Shown here in pieces: positions 44,691-56,977 of a DNA stretch of 64,000 nucleotides. The translations under genes and the position numbers were made by a program. Each line of letters starts with the position of its first letter. Position 1 is the first letter of the stretch. Location of the stretch: assembly GCF_030272615.1 (NCBI RefSeq), contig NC_081408.1, forward strand, positions 623,718,383 to 623,782,382. The letters are read 5' to 3'. Under the pieces are notes generated by a model. That model had not been told where the DNA came from. It made no database searches and worked only from the letters and a program-made list of their open reading frames with translations. Origin of the DNA: Cryptomeria japonica. Lineage: Eukaryota > Streptophyta > Pinopsida > Cupressales > Cupressaceae.

Positions 44691-45470
44691 AAGTCAACCT
44701 TTGCTAGTTTTACTTTCTCATCCTCTACCATATCTTGAAGAAAATGAAACTAAACATCAATGTGCTTTATTCTAACATAGAAAGTTGGATTCTTTGATAA
44801 GAAAATGGAACCTTGACTATGGAAATTGATAGTAATTAATCCTACATCAAACTCAATATTTAAACACATCTGTCTAAGCCAAATGGCTTCCTTAAAATCA
44901 TGAGTAGTTGCTTATACTCTAACTTTGACATGGACAAAGCGACTACAACTTGTTGCTTACTCATCCAACTAATAGCAACACTATATATATTAAACACATA
45001 ACTACGGGTGGATCTTCTACTATTAATGTCACCTACCCAATCTAAATTGACATTTTCATGAATACTCAGAGAATGCCATAGTATAGTAGGATAACCATGA
45101 TAACGCATGAAATAGTCAAAAGTACCCTTCAAATAACTAAACACTTGCTTAACTTCATTCGAATGGACTCATATAGGATTAGCTATATATGGACTCAATA
45201 ATCTCATTGATTAAGCAATGTTTGGTTCAGTACAGACCATAACATACATAAGACTACCAACTGCACTTGTGTATAGTGCACTAGCAATGCCCTCCACCTC
45301 AATAGGATATTTTGCACAATCCTCCATAGATAATTTTGTTCCTAGTGTCACAAGAACAATCATGAATCTATAAGGTGTCAGCACGAGGATTAATCATGAA
45401 TCTACATGTTGTTATGTTAAATCTCTCCAAAGCATTGTAAATTGCATCCCTAATCAATTTATTTCTCATC
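44690..45470 (-). pseudogene. Second Ty1/copia RT-RNase H remnant, tandem to the first
   Basis: The frame at 45144-44860 reads VFSYLKGTFDYFMRYHG, LDWVGDINSRRST and AISWMSKQQVVVALS (RNase H). Upstream to 45470 lies RT sequence (SAVGSLMYVMVCTEPNIA). It repeats the domains of the adjacent remnant in the same orientation, so either two related elements lie side by side or one has a partial duplication. Confidence 0.75.
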
Positions 45471-46135
45471 TAGGCCCAATTTTGGTATGTATGGCCTCTT
45501 GCATCTAGTCTCCTTCTTCATAGCTCAATTCAACGTATCATTATGATATATCCTTTCCAAATTGGACCCCAAGTCCCAATTTGGGGCCATATTGATTGAC
45601 CTAGTCTTGGGACAAGGTAGATTAGTTTGACCCAATCCCTAATGTTTGGCCCCAAGTTTGAATTGCATAACACTTGAAGTGGTTTGGCAGGAACTCTTTT
45701 TCTATGCCGGTTTGCTTTGCGTTTTGCACCTTAAAATACTTGAGAGAGGTAGATAAGCAACATATCCTCTTCATTTCAGTTAAGTCCACATCAATCAATA
45801 AGGCAAACTTGAGATCAAGCATTCAAGAATTCATCATTTAAGAATACAAGGCATTTTGTCTCACCTATTCTTCATTGTGTGAAGCTTCAATAATATTCAT
45901 GCAAGCATGTCTTTTATGATTTCCTTTTATGTATTTTGTGTGTATTCATCCTTATGTTAACATTTATGGTCATCTTCAAAGAAGCATTTGCATCATCAAG
46001 GTACAAGATATTTCTATTGACGATCTTGTGTAAATGGATATTAATGTTCAATTACATACAAACTATTAGCTTCTACAGCCCATATAGATGTTGATTATAT
46101 AGATGCAATGAAGATAACACTAATCACATACTCCT
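45471..46135. other. Unassigned intron sequence; its right end is probably LINE
   Basis: The first 500 bases resemble LTR or leader sequence, but no edges are found. The last 100 bases, joined across element D, read toward a zinc-finger-like end of a LINE reverse transcriptase (see 52060-54132). Confidence 0.4.
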
Positions 46136-47372
46136 TGTAATGAACTATAAAAATTATGAATTGGGGCTTCACCAAGTTAATCCACTTAATAACCCATACT
46201 AAATAAACCAATTAACACAACTTACATTGAAATGGGATTGAACTCAATAGATCTAGCCTCAATCCAAATAAGGATAGGGTTGATATTCTAATTGGATTCA
46301 TTGGTTGAAATTGGTTATCCTCTTTCTTAGTTGAATTTGGAATGTAGTTATGAAATTAGGGGAAAATGAGATATATTTGAAGTAACTTGATGAGTATAAA
46401 TACTATAGATACCCCACGAAGCTACAAACTAAGATGTGGGAAAAAGAATAGATTTAGATTCTCTTCACAAAAGTTCAGTTTGATTTCTAGGACTAGGTAG
46501 AACAGATTTGCCTTGGTCCTCCAAATTTTCTACCACCAAAAGCTAAACCTGTTCCTCACTATCAACATTGCTAAAATTCCTAAGTAAATCTCCTACATCT
46601 ATTTCCTACATATAAAAAGAGAAGGAAAGATATTGTGGATATGGGTTTACCCAAGTCAAACCCTAGTTTAGGAGTTAACCTTGAATGAAATAATATAAAT
46701 ACTAAAATAAATGTTCAAGAAATATACCTCAGATCTACAATTGTTGATGATGATGCAATGATATTTGAATGTAATCACAAATATTGAATATAATGGCGTG
46801 AAAAACACATGAACATGAAAACCCCTAATCACATACACATGCTCACATGAAGATTGATGTAAATTTTCTCCATAATGCTTAAAGGATGAAATGTTGCCTT
46901 GAATTATTGAGAATGCTTAATGATGAATGCTTGATATTAAATATTCTTAATTGTTGCTAGGTCTTAGGTTAAAATGAGTTGATAGGATGTCTTTATATAG
47001 GATTCCCTAGCTAAATTATTGATTGGGTTGACCTCCAACAGTCGTGTGTAGCCATGTTGATTGAAAGCCACTGGGGAGATAAAGGGCCCGCTCCATTTCA
47101 AATTGGGGCTTGTTTGAAGGGGACCAATGAATTTTGGGGTACCCTAGTCCAAATTAGGGTGCTCCATGCTTTCTTCCTCTAGAAAATAGGATCAATACAA
47201 AGAGAAATGAGAGAGGGGCTTCCAAGATGGGACCCACAAAATGTTATTCATGACATCAAATTTGGAGAATAGGGTCAAATCAAACCTAGAGAGGGGTTAG
47301 AGATAGGACACACTAAAGATGGAGCAGCAACATGAGGTGTAAATTAGACTTATTATGATTTACAATGCTACA
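46136..47372 (-). repeat. 3' LTR of element D
   Basis: 1,237 bp. A TATA-like CTATATAAAGACATCC is read on the minus strand at about 47000. It matches the other LTR with many substitutions and a short internal duplication near 46190. Confidence 0.88.
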
Positions 47373-47904
47373 TTTAGCCCCTACTTTAACTAGAGCATAA
47401 GCCTATGTTAATACTCATGGTAAAGTAGATAGATGAGAGAGGAGCAATTAGGACCAAGATCACAAGAACATAAGAAATTACTAATTTTGAGGAACAAAAT
47501 CCCTAATATTAGGATCTTAACTCACATAATCACATGTAATGACACACAAAACAAGATAAAGACAGAAATCCAAACAAAGACCAAAGGAACACAAAACACA
47601 AAAAGACTCCAAGTCAACTACTTGAAAAGACATCGATAATCAAAATGTCTTAGCAACTAATATCATTCTCATAATGCTATCACAATTACACAAGCAAACA
47701 CATAAAAAGATAAAGAGCATGCATCAAATGATGAACCATGATCCATTAATAAAAAAACTATGAGCTCATGGGGGAGAGAGGAAAGATAGAACACGGATCC
47801 CACAAGCTAGCAAGCTATATTATTCTAGGCGATCCATGTTGGGGAGGAGACTCGAAATAGTCTAGCTGTGTTTTGCTAGTTCCACTCATCCTACTTCATA
47901 TGTT

Positions 47905-48255
47905 ATTGTCTGGTTTCAGGAATTAAGCTTCTCATATAAGACTTTTTTTTGTCTAGTTTCGAGCATGCAACAACTTGCATAAGACATGAAATGAAAATAA
48001 ATGTGTCTAGTTTATGGAAAATCTCATATAATACTTTGTCAGTCTAGTTTTGAGCACATGTTTACCCCATATACAAGAAATATACACCTGGTTTCAAGAA
48101 CATCTTTTATAAGACTTTATTTTGTCTTCTTTCAAGAATGTGTATCCCATATAAGACATATAAATACTGTGTCTGGTTTCGGGTATGAAGCATCTCATGC
48201 AAGACTTTGTTTTATCTAGTTTGAAGAATGAAAACCCCATACAAGACATGAAAAA
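47905..48255 (-). repeat. Imperfect tandem repeat, eight units of about 40 bp
   Basis: On the plus strand each unit carries GTCTAGTTTCGAGCATG-like sequence and then CCATATAAGAC-like sequence. Units start near 47908, 47952, 48003, 48040, 48087, 48123, 48169 and 48208. The same pair of motifs recurs at 62670-62755 in element E. It lies between gag and the 3' LTR. Confidence 0.7.
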
Positions 48256-49240
48256 TATAGTAGAGAAAGGGTGATATGTAATTCCCCCTTCCTTAACAGG
48301 TAAACATGGTCCTATTTTGATGTCTTAAGGAAGATATAAATAAGGATACACACCTTCAACATCAAGGAGATATCCTTTTAGGCAACAATGTTCATAAATC
48401 CAAGATAAAGATGCATTACTCTTATAACTAAGGAAAAGATAGTTGAAATAGAGATATCTTGCAACAAGTGGAAAGGGAATCCTTTAGAGGAGAAGAGATC
48501 TTTTCTCAAAGACATCTACCTCTAAGAGGAGATTTTTGAACAAAAACATCATCAACCAAAAGAGAGGAAGGAGAACAAGAATGCATTCCTCCTTAATTCT
48601 AAGTGAAAGGGATTCTTGATGAAGGATGACACACTTTTGACCCAAAGCGAAGGGTTTGTGTATAATAGATATAAATTTCCAAGTGAAGAAGAGGTTGTAG
48701 ATAAGGATAGACACCTCTTGCATAACAGAGAATCTTTGAGAAAACAAACAACTTCACACAATGAATAACATCGTATTGTAAGAAAACACCACACAACAAA
48801 GATAAGTGGATCCTTACAAAGGATAAGAAAAATCAATGCCCCCTAAGCATAGGAACAATGAGAAGGACTACACAGCCTCCAAAGAGAAATTATACACAAG
48901 AATATGTACTACTTAAAGCAAAGAAAAAGGTCCTAAAAAGGAACACACATGTACTCACATGGAGAACAATTCCATGTGAGAAGAGGTAATGTTTTAAAAA
49001 GAGAGTGAGATGAATATATATCTTCCTTTCCCCTCATGTGAGGAGACTAAGAAGAATTATGTTGCTGCCCCAAATATGATTGTTATTCAAAAAGCATCAC
49101 CACTCATGACAAAGAGCCCCCAATGAAGTTTACTACTATTTCCATATGGTGAGGAGCAACATGAAAGGGTGAATGGAGTGCGAAGGCACTGCCTCTTCAC
49201 CAAGAAAAGGTGAAAGATTGATTGTAAGAGCTATGAGAGC
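48256..49240. other. Noncoding interior of element D
   Basis: Purine-rich plus-strand DNA. Overlapping short frames near 48480-48840 look like by-products of composition. No domain is recognised. Confidence 0.4.
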
Positions 49241-50330
49241 TCAATCATATAGGTCATGAACAAATATTTTAAAGGCTTTACAATTTCCAAGAGAATGAGA
49301 ATAACTACGATGAAAAAGACAACGTTGAGAATAACTATGATGAAAAATATAATTCTTATCGCCTTCCTTATTCTTATAAGTATATTTTAGGGGAGGAAAT
49401 ACAATATCCTTAGCATACTTCAATCTTGAAAAGATTATTGTAGCTAACTTTTGTTGACTATCAAAAGGGGTTGGTTTCTTCTCTTGAGATGTACGACAAG
49501 GTGTGATAAGAGAAGGAGATGGATTGTATTCTATTGTTTTGGTAGTTTCATTATCAATGAGTCCTTGTATTCCCTTTTGAAAATTAGGACAGTTATTCGC
49601 ATGATAATTGCGAGTTTGATGATATGAACAAAAAGGATTATTTGAGGGAAAAGCACCTTTAGATGGACAATAGAGTTTATTTTTTACAAAGTATTCCTTA
49701 CGCTTTGTCACTCGAAGGAGATTGTCCATAGGTGAATGATGAGGATCTCCTAGACCTTCTGTACTACCTTGTGAAGCAGGGTTTCTAGGGACTTTGATTC
49801 CTTGTTCATATTTCCCAAGTTCTTGTTAAATATAACCTTGTTTTGAGATTATATTACAACAAATCCTATAAGAATGTTTCAACTATAAAGAAGAAGGACT
49901 ATTATCATGAATTTATTAAAAAAAAATTATGTATCGACATATGGAGGGATCAAAAGGATGATTAGATGAAGAAGGAGTATCCTTTGTAGGGATATTCTCC
50001 TTTCCATCATCATTGTTCATCTTTACTTAGTGTTATGTGATGAGATAGGTCATGAATAAAATGCATAACATCATCTTCCATACAAATATTTTGATGGTTA
50101 AGATAAGCGTAGGAGAATAAGGAGGATCTAGAGAGATTGGCACACCAATATTTTGATCTAGGCCCCCTTGTGCTAGGACATTTGGGTCAAAATAAGATGG
50201 TGCCATGTTGTTCTTTAATGCTTTCTCTCTATCAAAGAGATCATTGATAAGAGTATTGATTCCTTATTCATTCACATGAGATACTCTAAGAGAGGTACAA
50301 GTGTTAGCTTTGTCAATGTTATAGCTAGGG
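49241..50330 (-). pseudogene. Gag remnant of element D
   Basis: A 162-codon frame (49729-49241) contains FCSYHQTRNYHANNCPNF, which matches the Cys/His knuckle of Tat-type gag. A second pair of CxFHxSYSH-like stretches lies near its end. Upstream, minus-strand fragments (GGLDQNIGVPISLDPPYSP at about 50160) suggest the rest of gag in broken form. No pol is seen. Confidence 0.65.
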
Positions 50331-50831
50331 TTATCATTGTCTTTTTATGTGATCTACATATGTAATGTATTTTCTTAAAAATATCATGATCAATAAACAT
50401 GCAATATAGACAAAAATACTGAGATATGATTGGCTAGTAGGAAGTATCTTTGAAACCCAAAAGCTACAATATGAAAAAGTATTATGAATGAAAAGAAGTA
50501 CTGTAAATTGAAAGAAATCATTATCCAACATGATTTTGATAAATGGAATTAAAAGGCAATGCAATCATATGCAAAATGGAAATTAAATTAGATTTATTAA
50601 ATGGCATTATGAATGCCTAAAATTAGATTTGAAAATACAAGTGATTTATTATGCAATCCACAAGTCAAATTTAGCAAAATAAATTAGGGTTTTTATGAAT
50701 TTAACCTCTAAATTTTTTTTTTAATTAAGGATATGATTTATGAGTGTAAATTTTAAAATCTAAAATGCATAAAAATCGGACATAAGAACAAAGATTAGAA
50801 ATTGGCATGAAATATGTTGGGTTCGCCAAAA

Positions 50832-52059
50832 TGTAACACTGTGAAAAATAGAAATTAGGGTTCCACCAAGTAAATCCACTAAAAAACCCAATTAACACAA
50901 CTTACATTGAAAGAGGAATGAACCCAATAAATCTATCCTCATTCCAAATAAGGAAAGGGATGAGATTTTGATTGGATTCACTATTTGGAATTTGTTATCC
51001 TCTTTCTAAGTTGAATTTGGAATGTAGTTATGAAATTATGAAAAAATGAGAGATATTTGAAGTAACTTGATGAATGTGGAATGATATAGATGTCCCACGT
51101 AGCCATAGACTGAGATCTAGGCAAGAAAATAGATTCAAAACCTATTACCAAAAGTTCAACTTGATTTTTCAAGACCAAGTAGCACAAATTCACCTTGGTC
51201 CTCTGAAATTTTTGTCATAAAAAGTTGAACCTATTCGCCACTATCAACACTACCTAAGTTATTGAGTATAGATCTTGCACTTATTTCTTGCACATAGTTT
51301 GAGAAGAAAAGGTGTTGTGGGTATGGGTTTTCCTAAGTCAAATCCCAATTAAAGAATTAACCTTGAATGAAATAATGCAAATAATGAAATAAATGTTAAG
51401 GAAATATACCTTAGATCTATGCAATTGTTGATGATGATGCAATGCTCTTTGAATGTAATAAAAAATGTTGATTGTAATAACCATGTGAAAAACACATGAA
51501 CATGAAAACTCCTAAACACATGCACATGCTTGCATGAAGATTGATGTAACTTTTCTTCACAATGCTTGAAGGATGAAATGTTGTCTTGAATGCTTGCGAA
51601 TGCTTGATGATGAATTCTTAATATGAAATCTTCTCAATTTCTTTTAGGTATTAGGTTAAAATGAGTTGACATGATATCTTTATATTGGGTTCCTTAGGTA
51701 AATTACTGATTAGGCTGACCTCGAATGGTCATGTGTAGCCACAAGGGCAAGAAGCCTTCGGGGAAATAAAGGGTCTGCCTCATTTCAAATCGGGGTCTGT
51801 TTGATAGGGACAAGGGTATTTTGGGATGTCCTGGTCTAGACCAAGGAACTTGACACCTTGGTTCTCTTGCAAATAGGACTAATACAGAGAGAAATGGGAG
51901 AGGGACCTCCAAGATGGGACCCACCAAATATTGTTCATGATATCAAAGTTGGAGAATAGGATCAAATCGGACCAAGAGAGGGGATAGAGATTGGACATGC
52001 AAAATTAGGAGCACCAACATGAGGTATAAATTGGATCGGTTATAGTTTTCAACGCTACA
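50832..52059 (-). repeat. 5' LTR of element D
   Basis: 1,228 bp. Its plus-strand left edge TGTAACACTG is followed inward (minus strand) by the primer-binding-like site, and its right edge GCTACA is followed by CTCCT. Confidence 0.88.
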
Positions 52060-52475
52060 CTCCTAACATGTCCCTTCCATAGAAGATGTTGGGATTGGCT
52101 ACATAGTGCCTTACAATGGTATAACCCTCACCAAGAGGATATTGTGAAGGTCATAACAAGTTGGCTAATAGTCAAATGCTAGGCACTATGGTTGGACCTA
52201 TGGATAATAGCACCATCCTTATTTATATGAAATATATGGAAAAAATAGAACCAAAAAATCCTTAAGGAATCCCAAATGTAGGTTGAAGATATCATCAAGC
52301 ATATCAAAGGTAGTATTATTAAAGTAGCCAATGCAAATTGCATATTTAAATCAAACAAAAAAAAATTAGATGGGATGAATAGACTTAGAAAAGACGGTTA
52401 GAACTCAAAAGGCCACAAATTGTTTCAATGATAAGTCACAAAGAAGGAACAATTATAAATGGATAGCACCAAACT

Positions 52476-52919
52476 ATGAAATATGGAAACTTAAATTTTG
52501 ATGGCACAATTAAGGGTAATTCATGTAAATCTAGTGTTGGTTGTATCATAGATGGAAATGATAATTGTATGTGGGTTTTCTCAAAAAGTCTTAGAGTTAC
52601 TACCAATAATGAGGTGGATATGGAAGCATTAATTCAACAATTGAGTCTCTATAAATTAAAGGGTTTAAAAAATATAGATATAAAGGGTGATTCACAATTA
52701 TGTATTCATGTCCTAATGCATAAATCTATACTCAATTGGGTTCTCAAGGGAATGTTGAAAATAGTGAGAGTTCTTATGGAGGTGTTAGGAGAATTTTCCA
52801 TCTGTCATGCATATAAGGAGGTAAATTTAATGACCAGTAACCTAGTGAATCATAGAATTTCCCAAGATAAGATTGAAGTGGTGGTATTGGATCCCTTTGG
52901 ATGGCTTGGATTGAAATAA
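52476..52919 (+). pseudogene. LINE RNase H domain
   Basis: 147 codons: GNLNFDGTIKGNSCKSSVGC, then TTNNEVDMEALIQQL, LKNIDIKGDSQLCIHVL and FSICHAYKEVNLMTSNL. This matches the plant RNase H-like family (RVT_3) with the Asp, Glu, Asp pattern kept. It is open by itself, but the upstream RT frame is broken. A domesticated single-domain RNase H is an alternative but is unlikely beside zf-RVT sequence. Confidence 0.75.
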
Positions 52920-54122
52920 ATCATTCTAAAATAAAAAGAAAACCTAGACATTTATCCTTAAGGATAGAGGCAATAAAAAAGTATTTCCCTATGAGTAGAA
53001 AATCATAGACACAAGGAAAGAAATCATGAGACACAAGGGGGAGTGAGGATCAATATAACTTAATTATAATGAACGAAAGAGATGATAAGGCTCAAGTTCC
53101 TATGTGGATAACTCAAACAAGAAAATCCAATACATGTCAAAAATAAATCCCCTTGGATTCAATCAAGATATAAACACAAAAATTTAAAGGGTTTACAAGA
53201 TAGGAAAATGCAAATAATATTAACTAAAATGACAATATATACATGACATCTGACAATGAAGTTTGATCATAGATATAAGGCTCTTGATAGGACTACATTG
53301 TTACTGATTAATGTCTATTTTTTATAAGGAATCTCAAATGCCAAAACAAAAATATGGGAGAATTAGTAAGAATGGGAAGAAAAGGAAATATGATTCTTGA
53401 ATGAAGTGCATATCATCAATTTTTAAAAAACATTACGAGACCAATATGAAGAGAATGTAACATTCCTAAAGTAGGAAGTGGCTACTTGAAGAGGCATAAT
53501 ATAAGGCATTATAATATCGCTTTGGTTTGGTTGTCACTCTTAAACATGGTAGAATATTTTGGGATAAAGTATAGATATACTATAGAATTCCCTAAGTAAA
53601 AAATTTCTTATCTCTTTAGGCAAGGCTTTGAGGAAAAATAGGTGGTTGTGATCAAAATTATGGGGCACAAGTTATCAAGTGGGGGGGCATTGCACGATGG
53701 AGTAGTCCTTGAAGGGATCTTCTTTGATGTCATTCAGGTGTTGGACTATTCCATTTGGTGCCTCTATATAGCTTAGAGAATTTTTTAATCACACTATCTT
53801 GACAAGGTGGGCATGGCTATTGATAATCTGAAAGTAGTGGTAATCCTTGGTTTCTTTGATCTAAATGTGGAAGCGAAGAAGACTAAGATGAACAAGGCAT
53901 GGAACTTGTTCAAAATAAATATAGAAAATAAATATAATATGGATGAATTTTTGTCTTTCATTAATGAGAATGAAGGCCTCTTATCTCAAGAGGTATTGAA
54001 TAGACTAATGAGCATTGACTCTAGAATAGGATATCTATATCACTAATGCCTATTAATATGATGTACTTACTATTATATTTTGATGTTAGGGAGCTACCCC
54101 AATACTGTTACTAATTATCTAT
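52920..54122 (+). other. LINE 3' region
   Basis: Mostly noncoding. A 79-codon frame at 53807-54046 (ENEGLLSQEVLNRLMSIDSR) is of unknown meaning and may be a relic of the LINE's end. No other feature is seen. Confidence 0.45.
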
Positions 54123-54228
54123 CAAAAAAAAATATTTATTGTAGAATAATTATATTTGAATTTTATTTTATTTTATATAATAAAATAAACTTCTACTCTA
54201 ACACCTAAATTATACATTTAGAGTGAGT

Positions 54229-54247
54229 GTGAGAGAGAGAGAGAGAG
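54229..54247. repeat. (GA)n microsatellite
   Basis: A run of GA dinucleotides just upstream of the CT-rich tract. Confidence 0.9.
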
Positions 54248-54339
54248 TAACTTTTTATTACTCATTTCATGCTAATAATTTAAGAATAGCATGTGTCATT
54301 GAGGAGTTATATTGAGTGTAGCATGTCATTTGATTATTA

Positions 54340-55613
54340 TCTCCATGTCTATCTCTCTCCACTATCTATATCTCCTTACCTCTCCCTATATCTCTCCCTT
54401 TTCCCCCTCTATCATTTCAACTATATCTATATCTCTATCTCCACCTCTCTCTCCCTATTACTCCCTCTTTTTTATATCTCTCTACCTCTATATTCTATCT
54501 CTCCCCTCTTTATCTATGTATATACCTTTCTCCCTATTTATATCTATTTACATATCACTTTCATTCACACACAAATTCCCTCCTTCTCCCTCCTTAGCTC
54601 TATCTGTATATCACACTCACTCAAACAAACACACACTCCCTATTTCTCCCTCCCTATCTCTATCTCCATCTCCTCTATCTCTAGATATTATACACTACTG
54701 TTCCTTCATCTCTCCTACTCTCTTTATTTCCCTCTCCACCTCTCCATATATCACTTCCTATATATTTATGTCTTTCTATCTTTCTATCTCTCTCTCCCCC
54801 CCTCTCTCATTGTCACCCTCTATCTATCTCTATTTCTCCCTTTGATTTTTAATCTCTCCTTCCATCTCTCCCTCTCTCAACCCAATTATATTTACAAGTT
54901 ATATCTATTCTCTCTCTTTTCTATCTCTATCTCTATCTGTTTTTATCCACATATATCCCTCTCTCTCTCTCTCCCTGAATCTATCTTATCTCTCCCTCTC
55001 ACATTCCTTCCCTATCCCCCTATCTATATCTATATATTCACCTCTCTAGATCCTTTTTGCTTCATATATATCTCTATATCTTTCTCTTTATCTTCCAACA
55101 TATGTGTATCTCTCCCTATTTTTCTCATTCTCTCTCCATCTCTACTTGTCTATCTCTAGTTCTCACCATTTGTCCATTTATTTATCTCTCTCCCTCTCTA
55201 CCTCTCCCTATATCTCCTCATATCTCTATCTCTCTAATTCTATCTCACCATCTATTTATATCTCTCCATCTTCCTTTAAAGATCTCTTCAACTCTTACCC
55301 TTTATCTCTCCCTCTTTATCCTCCTATCTTTCTATTTTTATCTCTCCCTCTACTATCTATTTTTTCCCTCTTCCTCTCTCGCTATATCTTAATCTCTACC
55401 TATATCTTCCTCTCTCCCCCTATATATCTAGACATGACTCCCTTTATCTATCCATCTCTCTCTCCTCCCTCTTTTTGGACCTCTCTCTCTCTCTCTGTAT
55501 ATATATATATATATATCCTTCTCTCTATCTTACTCTCCTCATTCTCCATCTATTTCTATATCTCTATCTCTATCTCTATCTCTATCTCTTTACTTATCTA
55601 TCTCTTGCTCAAG
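54340..55613. repeat. 1.3-kb CT-rich low-complexity tract
   Basis: Nearly continuous TATCTCTCCCTC-type sequence on the plus strand, with an (AT)n run at about 55499-55517. Relative to the TNL gene it is GAGAGATAGA-rich and starts about 1.36 kb past the TIR exon donor. Open frames of 110-288 codons across it are artefacts of composition. Confidence 0.95.
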
Positions 55614-56977
55614 CATAACATGAGCTTGTTAGTAATGAAACTTGATTATTTTCTCAATATAAAGGTTTTGTTTCAATTATTGTAGGATCCTTTTAAGTGG
55701 ATGCATATTTGATTTGAAGCTATCACTTCTCTATTAAGAGCTTTGTTGCACAAACAATATCACGGTATACTAATTGATCTCATGTAATACACAAATTTAT
55801 GCAAAAAATAGACCAATTTTTTTCTAATAGACCTTCCACGCCTCTTCGGCATACCCATTGCACACCAAGATGCAATTGCTAGTTTAATATTTAAATTTTT
55901 ATGATCATCAAAGAATGTAAGAAAAACCAACAATATGAAATATCACTCATTTTTTTAATTAAAACTAGTAGTTCAATGGTAGAGTGTAGAGAAAATTGAG
56001 ACTTAGTTTTGTTTTTTTGACCAGTTCAGCACTCCTAAACATAATTTTTAGAGTGTTGTCTTATAAAAGACAATGCAGAATAATGAAATTAAAATTTATA
56101 AGGAAACAAAATTTCTAATAGCATTTAGACAAATAATAAACCAAGGAATGCGAAATATGACTGCAATATATTTATTCGTCACACAATACAATTTATTTTG
56201 TAAAAAACATTTTACATCTCTTATATTTCTTCTACCATCACAAATTTATCACATAATTTCTCATATATTTAAATCTCAATAAAACACTTCTATATTTGCT
56301 TTATATAAATACCAATATAAAATTGCATGTTTTCCTTATATCTTCTTATTTCTAGAAAAAAATAAACTGTGCTATAATATTAAATACAAGTAATTGAGCG
56401 GGTACTAATGAACATAGACTGTGTATGCCAGATCATTTTTATTTTTTTTCATAAACTGTTTAGCTAGATAATTATATTAAGTTTGTCCCAATACATAGCT
56501 AGAGTTCAGTTTTCTTCCATGCTAAAAAAATAAACAGAGTCCCCTTTAGAGACTGAAATCTATCTCTGACAGTGATAAACAGAATTATTTATATATCATC
56601 AGAATTATTTATAGATATATCCCAAAAAAAAATTTTAAAAACTATTATCATGAGGAAATTTCATATTTTTAAACCATATATTTAAATAGCTAAACCACGC
56701 AATACAATTTCTCTCCTATAATCAGAAATCATCGTTACCTTGAAACATTGTTCCATCTATGCAAATAATCATAAATAAATTCTCCTTTATCTTCTAAGAT
56801 TCCCAGACAAATTCAATAAAATTTTAACTGGCATGTGAATCTGAAGGGTGGCTCATTCTAAAATGACGGGAAGTTTAACAGAGATATTTAGGAAATGGTT
56901 TTGGCTAAGTGGATGTGATTCTGGGCTATTAATTAAAATTGAAATATAACAAGGAGAAAGTGGGGTAGAGTACTTAC
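55614..56977. other. Intron sequence next to the TIR exon
   Basis: AT-rich, with no recognised element edges or genes. It may be original intron DNA. Confidence 0.5.

Larger units (their letters stand above)
46136..52059 (-). mobile_element. Element D: gag-only, Tat-like LTR retrotransposon
   Basis: LTRs are 46136-47372 and 50832-52059, with plus-strand ends TGTAA and GCTACA. A perfect target duplication CTCCT lies at 46131-46135 and 52060-52064. On the minus strand the polypurine tract GTAGGGGCTAAA precedes 47372, and a primer-binding-like TTTTGGCGAACCC follows 50832, which fixes the orientation. The 3.5-kb interior has only gag-like sequence and a tandem motif shared with Tat element E. 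LTR divergence is roughly 14% by hand in a sampled part. It is probably a non-autonomous derivative of a Tat family. Confidence 0.9.
52060..54132 (+). mobile_element. LINE (non-LTR) retrotransposon, 3' part
   Basis: Reading across element D gives EDNTNHILLTCPFHRRCWDW, the zf-RVT region found after plant LINE reverse transcriptases. Broken sequence with WNIWK-type remnants follows, then an RNase H domain (52476-52919), a 3' region and a run of A at 54123-54132. The 5' part (RT, endonuclease) is not seen, as expected for a truncated LINE copy. Element D inserted into it. Confidence 0.7.
18952..56977 (-). other. Apparent 38,026-bp intron 1 of the TNL gene
   Basis: The donor at 56977 reads GG|GTAAGT and the acceptor at 18952 reads ATGCAG|C. 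The TIR exon ends in phase 2 and the NBS exon starts with the single base that completes a Gly codon, so the joined frame reads TGG then FEAQLV, as in the family. The intervening DNA is nested retrotransposons, a LINE and simple repeat. TNLs usually have a short intron at this point. Long introns filled by transposons are well known in conifers. Transcript evidence is absent, so the two exons could also be remnants of a gene already broken. Confidence 0.7.

Noticed and set aside
48484-48836. Three overlapping minus-strand frames
   Set aside because: They are mutually overlapping, hydrophobic because of base composition, and show no recognisable domain inside element D's noncoding part.
52476-52919. 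Host RNase H gene
   Set aside because: The flanks read as LINE zf-RVT and a poly(A) tail, so the domain is better explained as part of a LINE.
54293-55685. Long plus-strand frames of 111-288 codons
   Set aside because: They lie wholly in the CT-rich tract and translate to Ser/Leu/Tyr/Ile low complexity in three overlapping frames.
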